This document shows, in pieces, positions 19,674 to 29,809 of a DNA stretch of 64,000 nucleotides; within the stretch, counting starts at the first letter, position 1; each line of letters opens with the position of its first letter. This DNA comes from Proliferodiscus dingleyae. Lineage: Eukaryota > Ascomycota > Leotiomycetes > Helotiales > Lachnaceae. The position numbers and the translations under genes are program-made. The notes under the pieces are model-generated. The model saw only the letters and a program-made list of their open reading frames with translations. It ran no database searches and was not told the DNA's origin. The DNA lies in assembly GCA_003988795.1 (NCBI GenBank), contig QYAK01000008.1, forward strand, positions 1-64,000, in the 5' to 3' direction.

Positions 19674-21874
19674 TCACCACTCCTGTGCAATTTGAGTAAA
19701 GTTTCCAGAATATGCTGGTAGATCACCGTCCATCAGAGTATTCCAGTACTCCCAGTCCACCGGAGTGATCTCTGGCATCGTCATCTCAAAGGACAAATCA
19801 GAACTGGCCCATGGATCACTCATATTCTGTTGAATATCACCATTTGCGGCATTATTGGCGGGATATTCTAGCATTGAGTCCGACTTTGTGTATGTCCCTC
19901 GACTTTGCAGCCTAGGAGTTGCTGGTGGGAGTTCTCGAGAATTTCGCTGGGTGCGCAGTTGAGAGATCAATCGAGGCGTTCCTTGGCTGAGGATACCGGC
20001 TTCTTCCCTCTTTGCCCAAGCTTTGAGCGTCAAGTTTCCCATCGCGAAATATAGTGGGTTTTTTATGTCGGTGATCATCTCTGGACGATAGTCGTAAGTA
20101 ATTGCGACTTGTTTCCATGCGCGTTCTACAGAATCTCCCGTAAGTCGGTGTCGAAGCTCACTGAGCAGATAGATGAATGCGTCAAGTTGAAAGTGATCCT
20201 GAATATGCCATCGGAAACCCTCGACAGCTTTGACACTATGACCAAGCCCATCGATCTCTAGTTCCTTCAGACACTCTGAGAAGACAAAATCTCGCTCGCT
20301 TTGCGGCATACTCACACCTGAATTGGCATATTGACGTGGGTGGTGTGCAATGATCCTCATGGTACAGATGACGGACTTTATGACGTACAGGACAAGAAGA
20401 TGCAAAGGGATAGACCTATCACAGTATCTACCATACTTCTGATCAAGCTTGAATTCTAGGTCATTGATGGCTTTGTCTTTCTCTTGGAGAGAAAGTGAGT
20501 CTCCTGGCATAGTCAAATCGTGCGCCCCAAGCTTCATAGGCACGTTTGCGTTCCTTACAGATTCAGCTACGTCGTAGCGGAGGCAGCAAAAGATCATCTC
20601 CGTGGCGCCTTCTTTCTCCACAGGTGGGTCTTGCATCGCGGGGCTCAAATCGCTGTCGGATATGTTTAGAGGCGGCTTTGTGTCATAGGTGTTCTGCCAC
20701 GCCGGGTAACGTGCGCCTGTCAGTTTCGAAGCGTGCCCATCGAGGAAGATGATCTGCCACCATGTGCGCCTCCGAATCTCAGCATCGAAGGGCGAAATTT
20801 TATATTTGGAACCATCGCGATGTAAACCAAGTCGCTGGGCGATTCGCACAGCAACTCCAGTAAGTACCCATACGGAATGAGGATCGTAGATTCGGCGGAC
20901 TCCCAGAATGTATAAAGAAAGAGCATGAAGTGTTGAGATATTTAGACTTCGAAGGAACTTGGCATTGATTAAAGCTTGCTGAGCTCCATGACAGTACTTT
21001 GCCACTAATATTTGCTTTGCTTCGCCGAACATGCTTTGGCAATCTGCGTGACTCATTGAGAGGGTTGTTATAAAATAGACGGCGAATATGAGAGCCTCTG
21101 TCGGTCGAGTAACCTTCTCTAAATTCCCAGAGGCATCCAAAATCGAATTTTGAACACTAGGCGCATGAAAGATCTTCACCATAGGATTCACGTTGCTGAG
21201 AAACGTGTTCCAGAGCCGAAATATCTGGACGGCTGAAGGATGTAGTGCTGTCAGCTTCTTGGACCCCGATAGGTGACCAACGAGTAGATTTTCAGCGTTG
21301 GGATAGAGGGTCTCGTCGTTAGACTCGTCATCTGAGGCGCCTTGAAGAGCATGCTTTGGGTACTGGAAATCCTCCCCCCATAACGGACTACAGTATACAT
21401 ATTAGTGGATTGGATAGTGCCGGCCAGTGCAACTTACTTTTCAACAAAATGCGAATTATCTTTATCTGAGAAAAGGACTCCCTTCGCAAGACTCCGAGCC
21501 TTCGGAGCGTTCATACTAAGTAACTTGAACTCTCCCTCTCCGTGATCAGGCGACCTGCTCCTGCTGGGAGCTTCATCAGCATCTTGCACACTTTCGTCAT
21601 CCTCAACTTTGATGCCATGGTTCTTGAGCAAATGTTCGTATCTGCGAAGTCTTGCGGTAACATCAATCTCGCTAAGCTTTCTTTTCCTCCGCCGCGGAAC
21701 AGAGGGTGTACTTGGTACGCATTCTGCCTTGGATTTGATGCAATTCGCACAAGGCTTCTGCCTATCACATTTCACTTTACGTTGTTGGCAAAGAACACAA
21801 GAATGACCACGAGTAATCTTCGTAGCTGAATCTGGGCCCAAGCCAGGTGGCTGGGAAGGCGTTGCCTTGGTCAT
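19674..21874 (-). CDS. Zn(II)2Cys6 fungal transcription factor
   Basis: Predicted 716-residue nuclear regulator. Exons (minus): 21874-21438 and 21387-19674; the 50-nt intron joins FVE to NPLWGEDF and the frame closes. The binuclear cluster is near the N-terminus: Cys26, 29, 36, 42, 45 and 52, spacing CX2CX6CX5CX2CX6C, with basic residues between. A basic patch (PRRRKRKLSEID) and a short heptad-like segment (VTARLRRYEHLLKNHG) follow, suggesting a linker plus dimerisation element. The Fungal_trans middle homology region includes LHALSLYILGVRRIYDPHSV, GVAVRIAQRLGLHRDGS and RRRTWWQIIFLDGHASKLTG. The start was chosen at MTKATPSQPPG; an upstream in-frame ATG at 22015 adds 47 residues of unlikely sequence. 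It is divergent from an MFS transporter, a plausible target. The regulated pathway is unknown. Confidence 0.9.
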
Positions 21875-22481
21875 GGGCGCGGTACGATGTCCTGAGCAAT
21901 CGGAGATTACTATGGCCCGTCGCAAGCAACAAGTAGTTAGAAGCGGCCGAGGAGGAGCGATCTGAGCATTCTTTGGAGAAGCACAGGAGCAATACCTCAA
22001 CGGCTGATCCTTCAATGTAAAGCCGGATGACTCGACGCTTTGTGATGCAGAGGAGCCTCAATGTGCTGTGGACTAGGAAGAAGGAATGAGTTGCACGAGG
22101 TCTATATGTGATCTTCGGGAGTTTCGGACAATTGAAGGAGCTGCGGTCCCGAGACCAACCGTTTGGCAGCCGATCGTCTACGACACCACTTGTCAGAAAC
22201 ATGTATATCGGCCCTGTATTCTCCCAGCCATGGCACAGATGCACCTGGTTCTGGTGAAGATGTGGCGCTCCAGACACCCAGCAGTCTCCACTACTTTAAT
22301 CTCGCCTTGCTCTTCTCCCAGTCCCCTGTAGAGTACACCTCATAGACTTAAAAGCAAAGAGCTTCCGGAATCTCTCCTCTGGGCTCCTCCAGTAGACTTG
22401 TAAAGTGCATTCCCAGTTTCTCTTCCGTACCTTTGACTCGTTGGTTTACATGTCTAATTATCTTGGCGCGACTCCTTCACA
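21875..22481. promoter_or_regulatory. Bidirectional promoter, Zn2Cys6 factor / MFS transporter
   Basis: 607 bp between divergent start codons. Binding sites of Zn2Cys6 factors usually contain CGG triplets; several CGG/CCG occur here (for example near 22024, 22113 and 22160), but I cannot define a site. No reading frame looks coding. Confidence 0.5.
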
Positions 22482-24409
22482 ATGGCCTCTAATAGCGAGC
22501 AACCTCGCAACTCAATGGAAGCCGATTTAGAAAAGCCAGTACGGACAGCTACCGCCAAAAGCAGCGGTGAAGATGAGTATCCAAATTGGCGGAGACTCGT
22601 CCTGATTATGGCTGCCGCGTACCTATCTATGTTCTTAGTTGCCCTTGATAGAACGATAATTGGCACCGCCATCCCGAAGATCACGGACGATTTCCACAGT
22701 ATCAATGATGTCGGATGGTATGCAAGTGCCTATCTGATCACCCTCTGTGCCTTCCAGCTCATATACGGTCGAATTTATACCTTCTATACGGCGAAATGGG
22801 TGCTGCTCTCTGCCATTGGAATCTTTGAGCTTGGTGTAAGTTCATCTCGTGCTATTGCTTGTAGGAAGTCTATACTGATATGTAATTCAGTCCGTTGTTT
22901 GCGGTGCGGCACCGAATAGCATTGCCTTCATTCTGGGCAGAGCTATTGGTATGTCTATCAGCTTTCATGACGAGACTTGCGCTGACCTATGATATAGCCG
23001 GATTTGGATCGGCAGGCATTTTTACAGGAGCCGTGACTATCATGGTTCTCTCTATTCCTCTGCACAAACGTCCCCTATTTCAAGGCATCTTTGGAGCAGT
23101 TTTTGGGGTTGCCTCTGTCTGTGGACCCCTCGGTCAGTCCCATCTATCCAGTCTCCGAAGAGAAATCCCAGCTAATACGACTCTCTTCTGTAGTTGGAGG
23201 CGCCTTGTAAGTTTTTCGGCCTTCTTTCAATACTAATTATTCATTAATCATTCTTTCAGCACCACGCACGTCTCCTGGCGTTGGTGTTTCTACATCAATC
23301 TACCCATAGGTGGTGTAGTCGTCGCCATTATAATTCTTATACTTCATACGCCACCCTCGAAAAACACCGACACTCTTAAACAACAACTCATTAAACTTGA
23401 CCCCTACGGCTCAGCCGTCTTCCTACCCTCTGTTGTATGCCTGCTCCTGGCGCTCCAATGGGGCGGCACAACCTACGCCTGGGCTAACGCCCGCATCATC
23501 GTGCTCTTCATCCTCGCTGGCCTCCTGCTCGCCGTCTTCATTGCAATTCAAGTCAAGTCTGGCGACAACGCAACGGTTCCCATCCGCATCATCAAACAAC
23601 GCAGCATCCTTGCAGGCGCGTATTTCACATCCGTCTCATCTGGAAGCATGATGACAATCATCTATTACCTACCGATCTGGTTCCAAGCCATCAAGGGCGC
23701 CTCAGCCGTGCATTCAGGCATCAATACTCTTCCTCTTGTCTTATCTCTAGTGTTGGCTAGTATAATCAGTGGCGGCATTACCAACCGGACGGGTTATTAT
23801 GTCGGACAATTGTATGCTTGCACCATACTTACATCCATAGGCGCTGGCCTCCTCACAACACTGAAGGTTGATACCGGCCATGCGAAGTGGATTGGTTATC
23901 AGATCATTTACGGATTTGGCTTGGGACTGGGAATGCAGCAGCCTGGTATGGCTGCCCAGACTTGCCTGGAGAAGAAGGATGTCATGACTGGGGTCTCACT
24001 CATGTTCTTTATGCAAGGACTTGGAGGTGCTGTCATGGTTTCCGTCGGATCATCCGTCTTCACCCATTCTCTTGTCTCAGACCTACAGAAAGTTGCAAAC
24101 TTGGATATCTCTCAAATTGTGAATACCGGTGCAACAGATTTGAGGTTTTTGGTATCTCCTGATATGCTGAGAAGTGTTCTGGTCGAGTATAATGCGGCTA
24201 TTTCAAATACAATGAAAGTAGGGCTGGCATGTTCGTGTGCTTCAGTGTTAGGATCATTGTTGATGGAGTGGAAGAATCTGAAGGGTCTCAAGGAGGGTGG
24301 AAATGCGGGCGAGGCGCAAAGGCAGAAGAAGATCGCGGATCAGGAAATGGCGGTGGAGACGCAAGCTGCTGGTGAGGTTGGATTGCCTGCAGTGCCAAAA
24401 GCCGCTTGA
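22482..24409 (+). CDS. MFS transporter, DHA2 (14-TM) drug:H+ antiporter type
   Basis: Predicted 569-residue major facilitator of the 14-helix DHA2 class, typical of fungal drug or metabolite exporters. Exons: 22482-22835, 22891-22948, 22998-23132, 23194-23206, 23260-24409; they sum to 570 codons. The fourth exon is 13 nt. Motifs: LDRTIIGTAIPKITDDF in TM1-loop 1, DVGWYASAYLITLCAFQLIY in TM2, GRIYTFYTAKWVLL, the motif C-like run IAGFGSAGIFTGAVTI, and FYINLPIGG. The C-terminal half continues as single-exon code with helices such as IWFQAIKGASAVHSGINTLP and FGLGLGMQQPGMAAQ. A hydrophilic tail (AGEAQRQKKIADQEMAV) is cytosolic. Neighbouring Zn2Cys6 factor is divergent. Substrate is unknown. Confidence 0.92.
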
Positions 24410-24990
24410 CCAGCATCTCGCTGCTTATATTGCATGTTGCATGCTCTAATTATTTTGCATTATTTGGGAATGAGTTTTCTGGCCGGAGTACTACGGGACT
24501 TTGGAGTTTCTAAGACACCACTCTGGTATCGTATCGATGTACATATCTGAACAATTCCCCTCATAGAGGCTTACATACTTTACAATTAGCCAATATAGTA
24601 ATATTTAGACCCAAGTAATGGGGACTGCCAAGAATCTCGCATCTAGGAGAAGGTCTCACTCGCTTTACGGTCACGAGAACAATCATACGTGAAATTGGAC
24701 TTGTGAAAAGCTGAGGCGCAAAGTATTGAAGCTCCGCTGGGTGCACAGGAGTGGAATAAGCAAAGTCATAACTGCAAAACGTGCTTGAAGCCATCAGACG
24801 TATTGATGCTTCCGATATTTTTTTGTTATTCGTAACAACTCCGGCTAACCATCCAATTTTCTCCCAGCCAAGACCATATGTATTCTATGTATCCAATCCA
24901 ACCCATGTAATTTATCCAAATACTTGCCCCGAAGCTATCTACCATCCGACACCTTCATACTCAAACAATCAAATCAGATCAGCATACAGA
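24410..24990. other. Convergent intergenic region, MFS / glutamate decarboxylase
   Basis: 581 bp between convergent stops, holding two 3' UTRs. No gene is recognised. Confidence 0.5.
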
Positions 24991-24998
24991 TCAGCATA
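24975..24998. repeat. 12-bp tandem duplication over the GAD stop codon
   Basis: cagatcagcata is present twice, head to tail, and the glutamate decarboxylase stop (24991-24993, minus strand) lies within it. Reading on in frame past the stop gives Ser-Val-Cys and a second stop. Confidence 0.9.
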
Positions 24999-26697
24999 CA
25001 GCATGAGTCTTGCCAGTCTTCCCCTGCAAACTATGCTTCTCTTTCTTGTAATGATGATGATTATGCTTGGCCTTACCCGAATGCGTAGCATGGGCATTGA
25101 TATGCTTTGAGTGTCTCGCGATATCATCCTCGTCCATCTTATCTAGTACACTCAGGCACAACTTGACGTCGTCCAATAGGGCATCACATCTGGACTTGGA
25201 GAAGTCCTCTCGGACGACGACACGGAGCATTTTGAGATCGTTGGTATGCGGCGCCATTGTGTACGCAGGTACGACCCAAGAGCGCTCACGGAGCTGGTGA
25301 GCGACGGCGAATTCATCGTAGTGCTTGTTTTTCTTGGGGTCGAGGCGGAAGGCGACAAGTGGGAGACCGCGGCCGTTCTTCTCGCTCATGATGATGAACC
25401 CTAACTGTTCTAGAGACTCAGAGAGGTAGTCTGCCGTTCTGGTAAGGTTGCCCATGATGCAGCGGTAGCCGTGCTTGCCGAGACGGATGAGTTGATAGTA
25501 TTGGCCAACGACCTGGGAAGCGCCCTTGGAGAAATTGAGCGTGAAGGAGGCTTGGTCTGCACCGAGGTAGTTGATGTTGAAGACTAGCTCCTGAGGAAGA
25601 AATTCTGGAGATCTCCAGACGACCCAGCCAACACCAGGGTACACAAGACCGTATCTGTGGTATCATTAGCACAAAGTATTCGAAACCCGTACACAGCATA
25701 AGGCATACTTGTGACCAGAAACATTGATCGACACCACCTTCTCCAGCCTGAAGTCCCATTCCAGCTCAGGGACAACGAATGGAGCTACGAATCCGCCAGA
25801 AGCAGCATCGATATGGATAACAGTGTCAATGTTCTTCTTGATCAGCAGATCATTGACAGCCTTCGCGTCCTCATATTCACCAGTGTAGGTGGTGCCCAAA
25901 ATTACACAGATACCAATTGTGTTCTCATCGACAAGGTTGACCGTCTCCTCGGGGTCAATAACATATCTATCTTGGGAGCAGTACACGTATTTCTCCTCCA
26001 CCTCGAAATATCTAGCGGCTTTCTCCCAGCAAACTTGCACAGCAGAAGACATAACAATATTAGGCTTATCGTAGGGCTTGCCTTCCGCCTTGCGCTTGTT
26101 CTGCCAGCGCTTCTTCATGGCTAGGACGCCCAGCATGATAGCTTCGGAGGACCCGACAGTCGAGGTGCCTACGGCGGCGGCGCCATCGTCGTTGACAGGA
26201 GCATTGAACAGACGACCAATCATTGACACGCAGCGGTTCTGGATATCTGCAGATTGAGGATACTCTTCGTAATCGATAAAGTTCTTGGCTAAGGACTCGG
26301 CCATGAGATCTTCGACTTCCTTTTCCTGCTATTGGTTAGCATCTGCAGGCTTCGTATAGGAGGGCGGTGTGTACCATGTAGGTTGTGACGAAAGAGGCCA
26401 AGCTGCGCAATTGTAAGCAACCAGCAGCGGGATTCAATTAGATCGAGTCTCTTACTTTAGCATAGGGTTGCCATCGAGCGACAAGTGGTCCTTGATCATG
26501 CGGTACGCCACCTCCTTGGGCATCTCGCTTTCTGGAATATCGTGCTTGGGAAGGTCCTCGGTAGCGAATCTCGAGCCATAGACACTTGTTGTGATTAGAC
26601 TAGACTCATTCTTGTTTGACTCGACTCCGAGCTTCGCCATGCCCGGGACAAGAGGTGTTTCGTCTGTCTCTCCTTTTACTTGCGTAAGATGCACCAT
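24991..26697 (-). CDS. Glutamate decarboxylase (PLP-dependent)
   Basis: Predicted 516-residue pyridoxal-phosphate enzyme converting L-glutamate to GABA and CO2, the entry to the GABA shunt. Exons (minus): 26697-26456, 26402-26375, 26325-25709, 25654-24991; they sum to 517 codons. The 28-nt second exon completes NPMLNLASFVTTYM. Family segments: NFIDYEEYPQSADIQNRCV, GTSTVGSSEAIMLGVLAMKK, IHIDAASGGFVAPF and SINVSGHKYGLVYPGVGW, in which the PLP-binding Lys is residue 296, its codon split by the last intron. NLTRTADYLSESLEQLGF and RERSWVVPAYTMAPH follow. The C-terminus is unusual, a His/Lys-rich tail (HHHHYKK, then KTGKTHAVC) beyond the catalytic fold; calmodulin binding there is conceivable but not shown. 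The acceptor of intron 2 has two options 3 nt apart; I used the one matching family length. Confidence 0.93.
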
Positions 26698-27829
26698 TGC
26701 TGCGGCAGTATGTTTGTGTGGCTTGTAGTTAAGAGCGGTATGTTCTGCTGAGTTCAGGAGAAGACTGGTCGTGGAGGAGTAAGGTAAAAATAAATGATGA
26801 AGTTCACAGGACTAGGGGAGTGGAATGAAGGGGAGCGGTGTGCTTTATTTGAGGGGGTAGCAGACCAACATATAGTGCGAGGTACAGTACAGTCGAGGGG
26901 GAGGGGGAGGGGTCAGGATGTGAGATCGGCTTTCCGCGAAGCTTCAAACAGGGATGGAAGCTGTCTCAATGCCTTGGCACAAAAGCTTAGCTCCAGCTTA
27001 GCAGGACTTGTAGAACCAGGCAAAACAAGCAAACCATCCATCAGCTTTAGCCGTGTATAGCACCGTCCAAGTCCAGTCTTGCTTCTTTGAGGTAGCTGTT
27101 TGATCTGCTATGCGACAATTACGCCAACACAGAGCAATTACGTTGTGGCCGGCTACTCCGTTTCACTGTGCTGGGCGCCTCCGTCTCCGTCATCCTACCA
27201 TTCCTACATTATCGACCTCTGACCAGGGATACTGCGGCCGCCCGAAACATTTCCCAGCCCAGTCCCATGTGGGCGAGCCAAAGAGCCAAACCACTCTGGT
27301 CGAAACACATGTTCGCTGCCTCTGGCGTCGTCATGGCCGTCATGGCCGTCATGACCCTGTTATTTCTTGTGGCGCACGCCTCCATCTCGCTCGAGAGAAG
27401 GCCCAAGCCGCCTGGTCACCATGCACGCTAGCTGTCAATACCGTGCTCTCCAGCTGGGTTGGGATAGGAGGGTTTGAAGGAACCGCGGGATTGCTTCGCT
27501 CCCGGTTATTGATTGGTTAGATGGACACTTTGCAGACGATGGTAAGCAGCCAGAAGGATTACAAGCTGTTCAACTCCGCTCCTCAGCGTCTATTCAGTAT
27601 TGCTGCAGAAGGACTTATTATTACAGACGCCCAAAAGCAGATTCGTCCTACTGTACAATGAGGACGTCTATGCTCTATAGTTCTTCGAAGAGGAGAGAAA
27701 ACCAGCCCTGACGATGCATGCAAAAACCCTCAGAATCGTTTATATCCATCTATGCCTATAGGACCTGCAAGCGGGGAAGCTCACCAGCCCTTTAGACATC
27801 CTGTACCAGCTCCTAGAAACTCTTTCCAT
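26698..27829. promoter_or_regulatory. Glutamate decarboxylase upstream region and 3' flank of phosphate carrier
   Basis: 1.13 kb between tandem minus-strand genes. A G-rich run near 26896-26913 and a short tandem repeat (catggccgt units, about 27331-27351) are visible. Open frames on the plus strand at 27110-27520 have no family support. Confidence 0.45.
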
Positions 27830-29015
27830 CTATTTCGCGATCTCGACACCACCAACGGCACCAAGCGCTTTCTTAAGGTCACCGTAGATAGCAAATTGTC
27901 CGGCAGTCAAGGTACCTATTAGGAGCACCGGAATTAGTAGATATTCTGCAAATGGATATGTCTCGAAGCTTTCAACTTACCGACCATGAAAAGACGGGCA
28001 CCAATACCAGTGTAAGAGCCCCTGAGACCTAGCTCCCGTGCAATTTTGATCAAGCGGCTGGTGGTACCCTCTCCTGGAAGACCCTTAGTCTTGTTGATTT
28101 TGCTCAACATGGTATCGGCTGGCTGCGAAACGATCGCAGCGGCGAAACCAGCAATGAGACCAGAACCAAGGTTGATGGTCGTTTGCATGCCAGAGGAGGC
28201 CGTGCTCTTGTCAACCTGTTTGTAAATGGCCTCGGCAACCTTCTCGTAAACGACGAACTTGGCCATGGTGTACGGGACCCTATACATTTCATTCGTCACA
28301 GATCTAGTAAGTTATGACGGATAGTGACTTACTGCTTGAACAAGATTGGGCCGAAACCAGCGTAGAAAGCGCCAACACCCTCGTTCTTCAGCATCTTGCT
28401 GAAGCCACCGATAAGACCACTAGCATATGTTGGCTCGGAGACGAGACGAATACGGGTGGCCTCGAGAGGGCAGAGCGCAATGTCGGCAAAGAACTCTGCA
28501 AGCGCGGAAGAAGCTAGGTAGACAGCTGTGCGGTTGTTGGATGCGGTCTCGTATCCAAGAAGGTTGATGGACTGTTGCTTGAAAAGCTCATATCCTCCGA
28601 ACTTGAATGCGCCCTGGAGGAAGTAGCCTGCGGCAGTTGGGCCGAAACCAGTCAAAAGGGCACCGGCACCCTCCTTTGCAATAACTTGTCGAATGCCCCC
28701 GATAAGACCTTTGTTATACGTGACGGGATCAAGCTGAATTCTCGTCTTGACGCTGCGGAGATGAATTGTCAGTGCGCTATCCTCTCACTTCGGGCCAAAG
28801 TCTATGGTTGTGATTAAGCGCAAAGGGATTCAATGAAAGACGTACACATCGACAGGTGTAAGACCTCCGTGGGTGACGGAACAGCAGACTGCGCCGGCCA
28901 AGGCGAATCTAGAGTAGAGCGCAAGGCCGCTGAGCTTCTCGGGAGTGTTGGCAGCGACCTTTTGGATGGCGGCATCGACCTTGGTCGAGCCTGTAGATGT
29001 TGTCGGGGAGGCCAT
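27830..29015 (-). CDS. Mitochondrial phosphate carrier (MIR1/PIC-like)
   Basis: Predicted 324-residue member of the mitochondrial carrier family (SLC25), importing inorganic phosphate with H+ across the inner membrane for ATP synthesis. Exons (minus): 29015-28846, 28752-28333, 28279-27981, 27915-27830; they sum to 325 codons. Three carrier repeats show their signatures: PVDVVKTRIQL (residues about 54-64, codon split by intron 1), PLEATRIRLV, and QPADTMLSKIN. Phosphate-carrier-specific stretches include GFGPTAAGYFLQGAFKFGGY and ARLFMVGTLTAGQFAIYGDL. The short N-terminus (MASPTTSTGSTKVDAA) lacks a long presequence. It is divergent from the CorA-like gene; no functional link is implied. Confidence 0.94.
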
Positions 29016-29809
29016 GGTCTAAGATCTAGAGGTCTATAGGATACAAAGGCGACAAAGAGGGGAAGGGGGATGTTAGGTGCGAAGAGCGGAGTGGAGATAT
29101 CGATGAGGAAGAGGAAAGAGGAAAGGCGTGGGTGCTCCTAGACGAGGCCGGAGAGTGTTGTTGTTCAATTGAGGAAAATCGAGCAATTGCTTCAGATCCC
29201 AAAATTTGAACGGCGCGCTAGGACGCTCGGAAAAGATCGGGCTTTTCCGTCCTCCACTTTTGCCGGAGAAAAACCAATCGATTCGCACGTGGGGCCACCA
29301 AGGGCCTCGCTCTTCGCCCTCGCCTGGTCTCTGACTTCGTCCAGCTCAAAACACAATGTTGTTGATCTGGATGCGGCGGCTCCGAGAGATGGGCATCCAG
29401 AGCCAGGTAGATGCGCTCTTTTTTATGTTATTTCACTCTACATAGTCCCTCAGCTTATTCTTTGTCGTGCCTATCTATCCTCTCGGCTCTCTTAAAGTGT
29501 GGTCCAATAGCTGGCGCCCACCGCAAATGTAAGCAGGAAGCAAGACAAGGTTTAGCATGCATTAATCTACAGCGATTCTACGTCAATCGAGCGTTGGCTT
29601 CTTCAGCCGCATCTTCATCCTCTTCTTTCCCCTTCTGAACTCGCAAATGACTTCTGGATAAATTCTTCATAATTTTTCATAATTTCGCTCTGAGGCTTGA
29701 AATCTTGGCTGAGCCTCAAGCGGCAAAAGCTGCCAAGCTGGCAAGGTACAGCTCCTTCAAGTCTCCTTCTTTTAACTCCCGAGCTTCGATTTCCATCTCA
29801 CGGAACTCA
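29016..29809. promoter_or_regulatory. Bidirectional region, phosphate carrier / CorA-like gene
   Basis: About 790 bp. From 29705 onward the sequence is open in the CorA-like frame and has coding character (SSFKSPSFNSRASISIS), yet no ATG precedes it in that frame after an in-frame stop at 29648-29650. Either translation starts at 29810, or an upstream exon was missed. Confidence 0.4.

Noticed and set aside
19674..26697. Secondary-metabolite gene cluster (regulator, transporter, decarboxylase)
   Set aside because: No backbone synthase, P450, methyltransferase or other tailoring gene is nearby. The decarboxylase is a standard glutamate decarboxylase, so only the regulator/transporter pair is worth noting.
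27110..27520. 136-residue plus-strand open frame upstream of glutamate decarboxylase
   Set aside because: Composition looks random. A second frame with a hydrophobic run comes from a short tandem repeat (catggccgt), and neither has a conserved start or motif.
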